Source of the DNA: Enterococcus moraviensis ATCC BAA-383
GTDB taxonomy: Bacteria > Bacillota > Bacilli > Lactobacillales > Enterococcaceae
Reading direction: 5' to 3'
Assembly (NCBI RefSeq): GCF_000407445.1
Contig: NZ_ASWB01000001.1
Location: forward strand, 1 to 64,000
Length of the DNA stretch: 64,000 nucleotides
The translations under genes were made by a program, and so were the position numbers. Position 1 is the first letter of the stretch, and each line of letters opens with the position of its first letter. Of the stretch, positions 50,071-57,485 are shown piece by piece. Below the pieces are notes generated by a model, which was not told the origin of the DNA, did not search any database, and worked only from the letters and a program-made list of their open reading frames with translations.

Positions 50071-50178
50071 TTATATTTTTCCATAATCATAATGATGCTT
50101 TGGTACGTGTTTTAAATAGGTATAGGCCATAAGTGTGAGCGCAGATAATGTTGCTCCTGTAACAACTATTTTTTTCAT
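50071..50178 (-). CDS. 35-aa small membrane or secreted peptide, unknown
   Basis: ATG at 50178 (complement) with GAAGGG about 9 nt upstream, and a stop beside a strong terminator. The peptide starts MKKIVVTGATLSALTLMAYTY, has a basic start and one hydrophobic helix (residues 4-20), then a His- and Lys-rich tail (LKHVPKHHYDYGKI). I recognise no family. The ribosome-binding site, clean stop and terminator make it more than a chance frame. It lies just downstream of a tRNA-like sequence on the same strand and may share its transcript. Confidence 0.6.
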   Translation of the reverse strand: MKKIVVTGATLSALTLMAYTYLKHVPKHHYDYGKI

Positions 50179-50237
50179 GAACATCAATCCCTTCTAAATC
50201 ATTTATGTATCTATATTTCAAGTGCAAAATGCACGTA

Positions 50238-50327
50238 CGTGGACGGTAGGATTCGAACCTACACCTCATCAGGTCGAGAATAAACATCCGTTAGTCCTCA
50301 AAGAGTTTTAACACCACGTTCATCCAC
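50238..50327 (-). tRNA. tRNA-like sequence or tRNA pseudogene
   Basis: On the - strand, a perfect 7-bp acceptor (GTGGATG/CGTCCAC, one G-T pair) and a perfect T-arm (GTAGG-TTCGAAT-CCTAC) frame a 90-nt unit. The middle does not fold as a normal tRNA: the D-arm region is too long, the best anticodon stem has a mismatch, and U33 is missing. A small variable hairpin ACCT-GATG-AGGT is present. It is either a decayed type II tRNA or a tRNA-like RNA with another role. The 400-bp gap around it (50179-50586) holds nothing else except the promoter at its right end. Confidence 0.45.
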
Positions 50328-50521
50328 AAAGTTATTGGTTGTTTACTATGATTAAACTATAACCTTAATAGATTAAATCAAACATAAAAAAGCTTGAAAA
50401 AACTGTGAATTCATTTGAATTTGTTATGAAGAGTATGAATATCCTGCCGAATAAAAAAACAAAGAACGAGCCCAAAACAATCAGAGTTGTTGCTTGAGGT
50501 GTCTGTTTTAATAAAGGGGTA

Positions 50522-50530
50522 TGCTATAAT
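50522..50530 (+). promoter_or_regulatory. Extended -10 promoter of the methionine sulfoxide reductase gene
   Basis: TGCTATAAT is a perfect extended -10 element, 56 bp before the gene. The matching -35 region is weak (TCTGTT at 50502). Confidence 0.65.
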
Positions 50531-50586
50531 TAAAAAATCATCAATAAAGATCAAATTTTATTTATAGAAAAGAGAGTGACACGACA

Positions 50587-51066
50587 ATGTGGAAAAATAA
50601 AGAAGAAAAAGCTGCTACATATGAGCTGTTAGTACAACAACAGGCAGCAATCATTGAAATCGAGCATGATAAAATTGCTAATTTGGCGAACTCTTCAGCG
50701 CTTTTAGCAGATGCTCTGCCAAATACAGTCTTTGCAGGGTATTACTTATTTGATGGCAAAGAATTAGTTTTAGGTCCATTCCAAGGGAAAGTTTCATGTA
50801 CACGCATTAAAATGGGCAAAGGTGTCTGTGGAGAATCGGCAGAAAAGCGTAAAACGTTGATCGTTTCCGATGTGAAAAACCATAAGAACTATATTTCTTG
50901 TGATTCTGCCGCACTTTCTGAGATTGTTGTAACCATGGTCAAAGACGGAAAGCTGTTAGGTGTTTTAGATTTAGATAGCGCAGTCATAAATGGATATGAT
51001 GAAATAGATCAAGAATATTTAGAACAATTCGTTGTAGCACTTTTAAACGATACCGATTTTAATTAA
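50587..51066 (+). CDS. GAF-domain free methionine-R-sulfoxide reductase
   Basis: 159 aa single GAF domain of the YtsP/fRMsr family, which reduces free methionine-R-sulfoxide. The three conserved Cys are visible in [16 protein letters not shown] and YISCDS, and GVLDLDS is the usual C-terminal motif. AAGAGAGTG precedes the ATG. It has its own promoter and no operon partner, and probably serves in oxidative repair in the cytoplasm. Confidence 0.92.
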   Translation: MWKNKEEKAATYELLVQQQAAIIEIEHDKIANLANSSALLADALPNTVFAGYYLFDGKELVLGPFQGKVSCTRIKMGKGVCGESAEKRKTLIVSDVKNHKNYISCDSAALSEIVVTMVKDGKLLGVLDLDSAVINGYDEIDQEYLEQFVVALLNDTDFN

Positions 51067-51141
51067 GAGGTGAGCATGCCTTTCGCTTAATCTATTTTCC
51101 TATGAGATAATCATTGAAAATAGTGTGAGAGGATGGTAAAG

Positions 51142-51564
51142 ATGTTAGAGGTATACTTAAATTTTAAAAACGAAGCCGCTGCTGCAATTGCTTTTTATGA
51201 AACAGTATTTCATGTGATTTGTGAAGACAAGATGACATTTGCCGATGCACCAGAAGATCCTAAAAATCCAATACCAGAAGCTTGTAAAGAATTGATCATT
51301 AATGCTTCAATGACAATTGAAGGTGTCCCAGTCATGATTTCTGATGTACCGGATGGAATGGGCTTACCATTTATTGAGGGAAATAATATTTCGCTTGTGA
51401 TCAGTACAGAAGATGAAGTAAAAATCGATCGCATTTTTAGTCGTCTTGCGGAAGGTGGAAAGGTGACGATGCCTCTTGGAGCAACTTTCTGGTCTAAAAA
51501 ATTTGGAATGGTCGTCGATAAATTTGGGATCAACTGGATGCTGAATTATTATACTGAAACATAA
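51142..51564 (+). CDS. VOC-fold protein, PhnB-like
   Basis: 140 aa of the glyoxalase/dioxygenase fold, PhnB-like group (starts LEVYLNFKNEAAAAIAFYETVF; ends WSKKFGMVVDKFGINWMLNY). Members of this group are mostly of unknown function. The ATG at 51142 is preferred because AGAGG lies 9 nt upstream; the ATG at 51133 directly abuts it. It is probably a single gene followed by a terminator. Metal ligands of true glyoxalases are not evident. Confidence 0.85.
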   Translation: MLEVYLNFKNEAAAAIAFYETVFHVICEDKMTFADAPEDPKNPIPEACKELIINASMTIEGVPVMISDVPDGMGLPFIEGNNISLVISTEDEVKIDRIFSRLAEGGKVTMPLGATFWSKKFGMVVDKFGINWMLNYYTET

Positions 51565-51603
51565 AAATGAAATAAAAAAATCTCATTTTTTAATTCATAG
51601 GAG

Positions 51604-51647
51604 AACATCGATAGATTTTGAATGTATATAATCTATTGATGTTTTTT
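51604..51647 (+). terminator. Terminator after the VOC-fold gene
   Basis: AACATCGATAGATT pairs with AATCTATTGATGTT (one G-T), then six T. Confidence 0.88.
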
Positions 51648-51749
51648 AGTTGTGGAGAAAATGCAGGATTTACGTAATGAATCAACATTTATTTTTGTTT
51701 GAATTTTGTTATAATAAAAATGAAGATAAGTTAGGAGGCAGAACGGGCA

Positions 51750-52088
51750 ATGGGGTATGTATATCTTTTTGTTGCAATCATAAGCGAAGTCATCGCAACA
51801 AACTTGTTAAAAGCAACGGATGGATTTTCTAAGTTATGGTCATCAGTGGAATGTTTGGTGGCATATCTTATTTGTTTTTATAGTTTGTCTAAAGCTATAA
51901 AATATATGCCGTTAAACGTGGCGTATGCATTATGGGGCGCCATTGGGATAATTTTGATTACCATTTTTTCAGTTGTTTATTGGAAAGAACAGATCAATGT
52001 ACCAACAGTTATTGGTATTGGTTTTATTGGTATTGGTTTTATTGTGATTGGTACGGTTTTAGTAAACGTATTTGGAACAGGTCATTGA
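51750..52088 (+). CDS. Small multidrug resistance (SMR) transporter
   Basis: 112 aa with four membrane helices. The essential Glu of the EmrE family is present (Glu13 in AIISEVIATNLLK), and the SMR signature around WGAIGIILIT is clear. It exports quaternary ammonium or other cationic compounds, or guanidinium, as a dual-topology dimer in exchange for protons. AGGAGG lies 10 nt before the ATG. It stands alone upstream of ssrA. Confidence 0.92.
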   Translation: MGYVYLFVAIISEVIATNLLKATDGFSKLWSSVECLVAYLICFYSLSKAIKYMPLNVAYALWGAIGIILITIFSVVYWKEQINVPTVIGIGFIGIGFIVIGTVLVNVFGTGH

Positions 52089-52179
52089 TTGTACCCAACT
52101 AATTGGAGTATGTATGTTATCTACTGTCATTAGAATGAGCTAAAATTAACGCTTGATTCTTTAAAAGTCAGATTGAATA

Positions 52180-52188
52180 TGTTATACT
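52180..52188 (+). promoter_or_regulatory. Extended -10 promoter of ssrA
   Basis: TGTTATACT is an extended -10 element about 35 bp upstream of the mature tmRNA. The -35 region (TTTAAA) is weak. Confidence 0.55.
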
Positions 52189-52222
52189 AACAAAAGCGTA
52201 TAGTATGCTATTAAATCCAAAC

Positions 52223-52587
52223 GGGGACGTTACGGATTCGACAGGCATAGTTGAGCTTGAATTGCGTTTCGTAGGTTACGTCTACGTAAAAACGTTACAG
52301 TTAAATATAACTGCTAAAAACGAAAACAATACTTTCGCTCTAGCTGCGTAAAAACAGCGGGTGAAGATCCTCCCGGCATCGCCCATGTGCTCGGGTAAGG
52401 GTCTCAAATTAAGTGGGATACGCTAGATTTTTCCGTCTGTAAAATTTAGAAGAGATCATCAGACTAGCGAGAGTTTGGGCCTGTTATGCGGCATGAACTT
52501 CAGCGAAACCTCAAAATAGTATGACTATGAACGTAGAAGTTTAAGTGGCAATGTGTTTGGACGCGGGTTCGACTCCCGCCGTCTCCA
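52223..52587 (+). ncRNA. ssrA: tmRNA (transfer-messenger RNA)
   Basis: Begins GGGGACGTTACGGATTCGAC and ends with the tRNA-like T-arm GGGTTCGACTCCCGCC and acceptor strand GTCTCC-A; the ends pair as an alanine-type acceptor. The tag frame is at 52313-52351 (GCT to TAA) and encodes AKNENNTFALAA, close to the Enterococcus tag. It rescues stalled ribosomes with SmpB. A phage integrase gene starts its 3' end less than 100 bp downstream, so ssrA is the probable attachment gene. Confidence 0.97.
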
Positions 52588-52599
52588 TTATTAAAGAAT

Positions 52600-52646
52600 A
52601 AAAGGCGTTACAGATGTTGTTATATCAACGTTTGTAACGCCTTTTT
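52600..52646. terminator. Terminator between ssrA and the integrase gene
   Basis: AAAGGCGTTACA pairs with TGTAACGCCTTT, T-run on the right and A-run on the left. It stops both the tmRNA and the integrase transcripts. As it lies beyond the expected attachment core it may be phage-supplied. Confidence 0.88.
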
Positions 52647-52680
52647 GTTTTTCCGATGTAGAGATTGATGTAGATTCAGT

Positions 52681-53826
52681 TTAATTACTCATAAAATTAG
52701 CAAAACGTGCTGCAGTTTCATCTTTCTTTTGTTGAGAAACGTGAGCATAGATGTTCATCGTTGTCTGAATATCTGTATGTCCTAATCGATCTTGAACCTC
52801 TTTAATAGAAGCTCCTGCTTCAAAGAGTAAGCTACAGTGAGTGTGTCTAAATCCATGTGTAGTAATTGGTTTCAACTTATACTTATCACAAACTTGTTTC
52901 ATGTATTTTCTAGTAACAGTGGGTTGCAAAAACTCATTTTTAAGATTGCTAAATACAAGTTGATTTCTACCCAATGTATTTATGCCTATCACAAAGTAGT
53001 CTTTCTTTTGCGTTTTACGCCATTTTTTTAATATGTCGAGTGTTTCATCATCAACACTTACAACACGCTTAGAACTACCTGTTTTTGGTGTTTGAATGAT
53101 AAGTTTAGACTCCTCACCGCGAGTTAAAGTTTTGTTTACCGTGATTGTCTGATCTTCAAAACTTATGTCACTCCAGGTAAGAGCCAAAGCTTCTCCTTTA
53201 CGCATACCTGTGTAAGCTAATACCCTAAATAATGAATAGATTTTTGGTTCGTTTTCTTTTGAAAGGCAATTGAAAAAAAGCGTTAATTCCTCTTTTGTAT
53301 AGAAATTATCTCCTTTTTCCTCAATGGTTTCTTTCGCCATAGGTTTGGTTACTAGTTTAGTTGGGTTAGTATTAATTAGTTCAATACGTACTGCATAATC
53401 AAAAACCATCCCTGCATAGTTCATTATCATATTAAACCGTTTAAGATTTTTAGACCAAAGGTTGATAGCCTTTTGGCAATGTTGTATCTTAATTTTTTTA
53501 ATCCTCATTTCACCAAAATAGGGAAGAATGTGATTTTTAAAAATTCGCTTTGTTTTAACAAATGTACTTTCCTTAACAGTATGTTGATACTGTTCAATCC
53601 AATCATCATAAACTTGTTGAAAAGTGTAATTTACTTCGGTTGTTGAAATACCTGCTTCAAAATCAATCCGCTTTTTATTTAACTTACTTTGGGCTTCTTT
53701 TTTTGTCTTGGCATTTCTAATAGTGACATTTACTTGTTTTCCAGTTACATAGTCGATTCCTAAATAAGCTGTTACCATCCATAACTTCTCGCCATTTTTC
53801 TTTTTGTATTCTTTGAATGTAGCCAT
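52681..53826 (-). CDS. int: Phage tyrosine integrase
   Basis: 381 aa tyrosine recombinase. An N-terminal arm-binding domain (about 1-55), a core-binding helical domain (about 60-160) and the catalytic domain with Arg in YTGMRKGEAL, HGFRHTH (His-x-x-Arg) and LGHTDIQTTMNIYAH with the nucleophile Tyr. It integrates and, with an excisionase, excises the prophage. AAGGAG precedes the ATG. Its stop lies 94 bp from the tmRNA end, typical for int next to attL. Confidence 0.95.
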   Translation of the reverse strand: MATFKEYKKKNGEKLWMVTAYLGIDYVTGKQVNVTIRNAKTKKEAQSKLNKKRIDFEAGISTTEVNYTFQQVYDDWIEQYQHTVKESTFVKTKRIFKNHILPYFGEMRIKKIKIQHCQKAINLWSKNLKRFNMIMNYAGMVFDYAVRIELINTNPTKLVTKPMAKETIEEKGDNFYTKEELTLFFNCLSKENEPKIYSLFRVLAYTGMRKGEALALTWSDISFEDQTITVNKTLTRGEESKLIIQTPKTGSSKRVVSVDDETLDILKKWRKTQKKDYFVIGINTLGRNQLVFSNLKNEFLQPTVTRKYMKQVCDKYKLKPITTHGFRHTHCSLLFEAGASIKEVQDRLGHTDIQTTMNIYAHVSQQKKDETAARFANFMSN

Positions 53827-53841
53827 TTTGTTCTCCTTCTA

Positions 53842-53857
53842 CTTGGGCAAGCAATGA
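53842..53857. repeat. 16-bp direct repeat, copy 1 (int leader)
   Basis: CTTGGGCAAGCAATGA, identical to the copy at 56494-56509. It lies immediately upstream of the integrase ribosome-binding site. A 16-bp exact match 2.6 kb apart is not expected by chance. Possible Int/Xis arm-binding site or recombination scar. Confidence 0.6.
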
Positions 53858-53898
53858 GATACATGACTTTTGGCATCACTCCTTTCAAAAATAAATAG

Positions 53899-54693
53899 CT
53901 ATTGTTTAGTATATTTTTCAAATCCTATACCATCAGTTTCTACAACTGATTTTTTACTTAGAACCCAGTCTCCAAATCCGGTTTTTTTATTTTCAAAAAC
54001 TAAATCGGCACTATATCCAGTTTCATCTGTTGGATAACATACTTCAATGTGAGAATCACCTTCTTCTCCACCTATTACATGACTTGGTACCCCATACTTA
54101 GTAACTATACCCTCTAAGGTTAATTTACCTTCAACAAAAGATTGATAGTCTTTGTAACTCATCACTTGGTTGCCTATCTCATGAGAATTAATGATCGTGT
54201 CAATAATAAAAAATTCTTTTCTTGGCTCAGAGCTGTGTTCATCAGAATCATCTATCTTGTAATTCAAAACTTCCTTTAACATGTCTTGATATTTTGGACT
54301 TACTTTTATTTCAGAAATATCATTAATTTTGTTTAAAATCTTGGACCTATTTGACTGATGATCAGTCCATTTTGGGTAAAAAACGCTAATGTCATCACCG
54401 TATGTTTTTATAATAGATAGTCCGTTATTAAGCTCTCTTATATATTCTTTTGAAAGAGTTGAAAAATCTAAATTTTTAAAATCTTTATTTTCATATTTAT
54501 CAATGATATTAAGCTCTGCGTCAATTCCTTTCTTAGCTTGATCTACTTTTTTATCATTCGAAGCATTATCAGTTAGTTTCCATCTTGATTCTAGAGCGTT
54601 AGCAATATCTTGTACAAAAGCATCATCGCTTTTGTTACTGCATCCAACAATAAATAATGCCACTAAAACAATTGCTACCAAAATTTTTTTCAT
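53899..54693 (-). CDS. Phage lipoprotein, candidate superinfection-exclusion factor
   Basis: 264 aa. N-terminal lipoprotein signal MKKILVAIVLVALFIVGC with the lipidated Cys18, then a hydrophilic, largely helical exported domain. I do not recognise the domain. A lipoprotein gene between integrase and immunity genes is known from Streptococcus thermophilus phage TP-J34 (Ltp), where it blocks DNA entry of other phages. By position this one is a candidate for the same role, though it is longer. A starting Met with AAAGAGAATG nearby supports the start. It would be expressed from the prophage, independent of lytic genes. Confidence 0.8.
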   Translation of the reverse strand: MKKILVAIVLVALFIVGCSNKSDDAFVQDIANALESRWKLTDNASNDKKVDQAKKGIDAELNIIDKYENKDFKNLDFSTLSKEYIRELNNGLSIIKTYGDDISVFYPKWTDHQSNRSKILNKINDISEIKVSPKYQDMLKEVLNYKIDDSDEHSSEPRKEFFIIDTIINSHEIGNQVMSYKDYQSFVEGKLTLEGIVTKYGVPSHVIGGEEGDSHIEVCYPTDETGYSADLVFENKKTGFGDWVLSKKSVVETDGIGFEKYTKQ

Positions 54694-54716
54694 TCTCTTT
54701 CCTCATTCCATAATAA

Positions 54717-55355
54717 TCATAAACTAACACTAATAAATCTAAGGATTTTTGAACTATCACCAGAATATCGATAATTGTTTAAAGCTTGTCTTGCAATACT
54801 TGGATTAAGCATATAAAGTTTGGTCAAAAAATCAAAAATACGAACATAAAGTGCAGCTTTACTTGTTCCAAATTCAACAGTTATGTCTTCAAAACTCATA
54901 TTTTTCCTAAAGCATTCTTTTAAAGCTTCATTGTTAATCATTGTTAATGATGCAAATACATTTGCTCTAGCTTCCTTAGGAAAATCTTCTTCAGAATAAC
55001 CATTCCCTTCTAACAAATCCGAAAAACTTTGAGAAGCCTTTGACTGATCCATATCGAAGTAAAAGTGTCCTAATTCATGAAGAATAGAAAATCTTTGTCT
55101 TCCATAATTCATTAATGAATTAAATGAAATTCCATAATTATTGTCAAACCGTATGATATTTCCAGATAAATGTTCAGTCAATACCTCTCCAAATCTGTAA
55201 GGTATGATTTCAATATTTTCTACATCAATCGCATAATCTTTAAAGTGATTCCAACGAAGATCTTTTAATTCAAGCCCATAGTAGTTAGCAATCTTATCAA
55301 TAATTATGTAAGTTTGGTCATGGTATTCAAAGTAAGAGTCATAGTCTAAGTCCAC
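54717..55355 (-). CDS. ImmA/IrrE-family metalloprotease
   Basis: 212 aa. The zinc-binding HELGH motif is in FSILHELGHFYFD (about residue 93-97), with an acidic residue further on as third ligand. In the ICEBs1 model, ImmA cleaves the neighbouring repressor to start excision. It is next to the CI-type gene (14-bp gap) on the same strand, so the repressor at 55370 is the likely substrate. The C-terminal part (about 130-212) resembles the helical tail of phage ImmA proteins. Confidence 0.92.
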   Translation of the reverse strand: MDLDYDSYFEYHDQTYIIIDKIANYYGLELKDLRWNHFKDYAIDVENIEIIPYRFGEVLTEHLSGNIIRFDNNYGISFNSLMNYGRQRFSILHELGHFYFDMDQSKASQSFSDLLEGNGYSEEDFPKEARANVFASLTMINNEALKECFRKNMSFEDITVEFGTSKAALYVRIFDFLTKLYMLNPSIARQALNNYRYSGDSSKILRFISVSL

Positions 55356-55369
55356 AAGCAGTCATCCAA

Positions 55370-55708
55370 TCATTTGTTTTTTAGTTTGTTTTTCATATAC
55401 TCATAATAATCTCTAAGTTCTTCTTCTAATTTCTTGCGATGTTCTTCTGGGATGTCTTTTGTATCAATACGAAAGAAAGTAGTAAACTCTTCTTCTTTCC
55501 CTTCAATATTGGGGTTGTCCGTACGACCCAATAAATAATCAGTAGATACATTGAAGTAATCTGCAATCTTCCTCAATTTGTCAGCTGCAGGTTCTTTTGT
55601 TTTTAAAGTATACAGATAGTTTTTGCTATAACCAAGTTCAAGAGACACTTCTTTTAAATTTTTATCACGCTTATGCGCAAGTTCTTGAATCCTTTCAAAT
55701 GTTGTCAT
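55370..55708 (-). CDS. CI-type phage repressor (XRE HTH)
   Basis: 112 aa. The N-terminal XRE helix-turn-helix (about 5-60; LKEVSLELGYSKNYLYTLK, then VSTDYLLGRTDNP) is followed by a charged helical tail instead of a LexA-like peptidase domain. Lack of self-cleavage fits control by the adjacent ImmA-type protease. It is divergent from cro, with repeated operator-like sites between them. It should keep the prophage silent. Confidence 0.93.
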   Translation of the reverse strand: MTTFERIQELAHKRDKNLKEVSLELGYSKNYLYTLKTKEPAADKLRKIADYFNVSTDYLLGRTDNPNIEGKEEEFTTFFRIDTKDIPEEHRKKLEEELRDYYEYMKNKLKNK

Positions 55709-55812
55709 AACAGTATTTCCACGCTTTCTATAAGCTTTAAAACAAGATTAGTATAAAAAAGTTGGACAAAACAGTTGACTATCCAACTAAAGTTGGTTAT
55801 ACTCATCTCGTA

Positions 55813-55829
55813 AGCTAATTTAGTTAGCT
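55813..55829. repeat. 17-bp operator-like repeat, copy 1
   Basis: AGCTAATTTAGTTAGCT has AGCTAA/TTAGCT arms around 5 nt. It is identical to the copy at 55979-55995. Confidence 0.75.
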
Positions 55830-55978
55830 AATTATTTGACAAACAAAACCTTAAAACAAATACATTAAATCGTTGGGGAACGGTAGGAATGTTGATTTGT
55901 AGGCTTTTACTAGTCTTATTTAGCTATGGATAAATAGTACACTATAGTTGGATAGTTGTCAACGAATTTTAGAAAATT

Positions 55979-55995
55979 AGCTAATTTAGTTAGCT
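55979..55995. repeat. 17-bp operator-like repeat, copy 2
   Basis: Same 17-mer as at 55813-55829, here 33 bp before the cro start and over its probable -10 region, so a bound protein would block cro transcription. Confidence 0.75.
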
Positions 55996-56027
55996 TACAA
56001 ATAATAAATATGAAAGGAAGTGATTAG

Positions 56028-56222
56028 ATGTCACAAGAATTTATCACATATGTTCGAGTCCAGTTGGCTAAACATAATAAAACTCAGGCGTGGCTTGCAG
56101 ATACGATTAATATCTCTCAACCGTATATGTCAGACATCATGAAGGGGCGTAGAAGTCCTGAAAGCAAGATTCCAGAAATTAAAGCTGCACTTGAATCATT
56201 GGAAGTGATCAAGGAGGTATAA
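56028..56222 (+). CDS. Cro-like regulator
   Basis: 64 aa XRE helix-turn-helix protein (KTQAWLADTINISQPYMSDIMKGRRSP). First gene of the rightward early operon, divergent from the CI-type gene. AAAGGAAG precedes the ATG. It would repress ci and favour lytic growth. The next gene begins 2 bp later. Confidence 0.88.
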   Translation: MSQEFITYVRVQLAKHNKTQAWLADTINISQPYMSDIMKGRRSPESKIPEIKAALESLEVIKEV

Positions 56223-56224
56223 CA

Positions 56225-56491
56225 ATGAACGTAATCTTAACCGATGAAGATGCAAAATCATTAAGACGACATATTTATGAAATTGCAGTTGAAGAGTTCA
56301 AATCTGCAAGGGAAGATGTTCATATTTCAGAGCAACCATACAACCAAACTGAAATTGCTGAAAAAATGAGAGTGTCAACCAAAACAATAAGAGCTTGGGA
56401 AGAATTAGGTATGCCACATGGAACAATCGGTAATTCTAAATTTTACGATTTCATTACTGTTAAGCAATGGGTATTAAAACAAAAATCATGA
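56225..56491 (+). CDS. Small DNA-binding protein, excisionase-like HTH
   Basis: 88 aa. The C-terminal half (NQTEIAEKMRVSTKTIRAWEELGMPHGTIGNSKFYDFITVKQWVLKQ) is a winged-helix of the excisionase/MerR-like type with the usual LGMPHG-type turn. The N-terminal 35 residues are helical. It is the second early gene and could be the excisionase partner of the integrase or another early regulator; GGAGG overlaps the end of cro. A 16-bp repeat shared with the int leader follows its stop directly. Confidence 0.75.
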   Translation: MNVILTDEDAKSLRRHIYEIAVEEFKSAREDVHISEQPYNQTEIAEKMRVSTKTIRAWEELGMPHGTIGNSKFYDFITVKQWVLKQKS

Positions 56492-56493
56492 AT

Positions 56494-56509
56494 CTTGGGC
56501 AAGCAATGA
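56494..56509. repeat. 16-bp direct repeat, copy 2 (early operon)
   Basis: CTTGGGCAAGCAATGA, identical to 53842-53857. It begins directly after the stop of the excisionase-like gene and just before the ribosome-binding site of the next gene. Confidence 0.6.
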
Positions 56510-56519
56510 AAGGAATCAC

Positions 56520-56675
56520 ATGGAATCAAATTTACTACTTATAATTTCTACACTAATTTTATTGATCGTATCGATTATCTGTTTAGCAGCGGGAGAAACG
56601 TTTATGGGAATCGTTCTTATAGCAGTGTTATGGATCGAGAGTATTTTACTAAGGATAAAGGAGGGAAACGAATGA
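56520..56675 (+). CDS. Small phage membrane protein, 51 aa
   Basis: ATG at 56520 with AAAGGAATC about 7 nt upstream, and the stop overlaps the next start (ATGA). Two hydrophobic helices (about residues 5-21 and 25-42) with a short loop. No recognised family. The coupling by overlap and the ribosome-binding site support it as a real gene. Confidence 0.65.
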   Translation: MESNLLLIISTLILLIVSIICLAAGETFMGIVLIAVLWIESILLRIKEGNE

Positions 56676-56950
56676 GTCCAACAGAAGATAAATCAATTAT
56701 GCATTTGAACATGGTACAAAATCTAATCAACAAAGGCGCACGAGTTAACAATATTCAATTATTTAGAGGGGATGTAGTAACAGAGCTAACAGTATATCTG
56801 CCAAATTTTAGAAAATTGACTTACAGCTTAACTCTGTACCCAACTCGTAATCAGTCGGTCAAAATCACTACAGCTAGTAAAGACATCCTTGAAGAAAAAA
56901 CGTTTGATCACGTCTACCATGCTTTGAAATTTATTGAATCTAAGGTTTGA
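56672..56950 (+). CDS. Phage protein of unknown function, 92 aa
   Basis: The start is the ATG overlapping the preceding stop, with AAAGGAGGG 7-8 nt upstream; a longer frame from 56630 lacks a ribosome-binding site. The product (begins MSPTEDKSIMHLNMVQNL) seems a small alpha/beta fold without known motifs. Part of the early operon. Confidence 0.65.
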   Translation: MSPTEDKSIMHLNMVQNLINKGARVNNIQLFRGDVVTELTVYLPNFRKLTYSLTLYPTRNQSVKITTASKDILEEKTFDHVYHALKFIESKV

Positions 56951-56966
56951 GAAAGAGGTAGTAGTA

Positions 56967-57185
56967 ATGAAAAAAATTAAGTTAAGAGTCAGATATGTTG
57001 AGGATTCCGAAAAAAATGAATGGGTGTATTTAGAATCAAAGGAACCAGAATCAAGTTTATGGAGCATCGTTGTTAAATATCCAATCAAAAAAATGCCCGA
57101 CGGTGAAGAAGTGATCGGCTTAGATTTACCTTTACGTATCAGAGATATGATGGAAACTGGTTTTTATGTGTGGTCTCAGTTTTAG
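56967..57185 (+). CDS. Phage protein of unknown function, 72 aa
   Basis: Start chosen at ATG 56967 (MKKIKLRV) because AGAGG lies 8 nt upstream; the frame is open from 56934. Small acidic/basic mixed protein ending in RDMMETGFYVWSQF, no recognised domain. Early operon, spacing of 16 bp from the previous gene. Confidence 0.65.
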   Translation: MKKIKLRVRYVEDSEKNEWVYLESKEPESSLWSIVVKYPIKKMPDGEEVIGLDLPLRIRDMMETGFYVWSQF

Positions 57186-57201
57186 GAAAGGGGCGGTAAT
57201 T

Positions 57202-57474
57202 TTGAAACACAAATTTTTTAAAGCACTAGACGAAACACCTTTTGTTTTATTTCTAGCCGTTATGTCAAGTCTGTGGGTAGTTGCTGGGATGATGATCATT
57301 ATTCTCTGCATTTTGAACAGCACATTGAAATTGAAAGACATTCCTATGGCTCTGTTTGTTGTTGCTACGTCGCATATGTCTATCTGGATCGGTTTAGCTG
57401 TAATTGTCGTTTATGTCATTGTTCGGACATTGGATTTCCATTCATATGTAGTCGGACGGAAAAGATTAAATTAG
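57202..57474 (+). CDS. Phage membrane protein, 90 aa
   Basis: TTG start at 57202 with AAAGGGGCGG about 6-8 nt upstream; the frame is open from 57166 but without a site there. Two long hydrophobic helices (about residues 15-38 and 45-75) separated by a short polar loop. Function unknown. Early operon between two soluble proteins. Confidence 0.65.
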   Translation: MKHKFFKALDETPFVLFLAVMSSLWVVAGMMIIILCILNSTLKLKDIPMALFVVATSHMSIWIGLAVIVVYVIVRTLDFHSYVVGRKRLN

Positions 57475-57485
57475 GAGGGATTTAG

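Larger units (their letters stand above)
55709..56027. promoter_or_regulatory. ci-cro divergent control region
   Basis: A 319-bp gene-free region. A 12-mer ACTATCCAACTA (55778-55789) recurs inverted at 55945-55956, and CCAACTAAAGTTGG (55783-55796) is a palindrome around the first copy. A different 17-bp element occurs twice (see 55813 and 55979). TTGACA at 55836 and TTGTCA at 55956 are possible + strand -35 boxes; TATACT on the - strand near 55750 may be the ci -10. The two element types suggest separate sites for CI and Cro. Confidence 0.7.

Noticed and set aside
50087-50287. - strand frame of 66 codons across the small peptide gene and tRNA-like element
   Set aside because: No ribosome-binding site; the 35-codon frame has one and ends at a terminator.
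51650-51832. + strand frame of 60 codons before the SMR gene
   Set aside because: It overlaps the SMR gene start out of frame, and the AGGAGG inside it serves the SMR gene.
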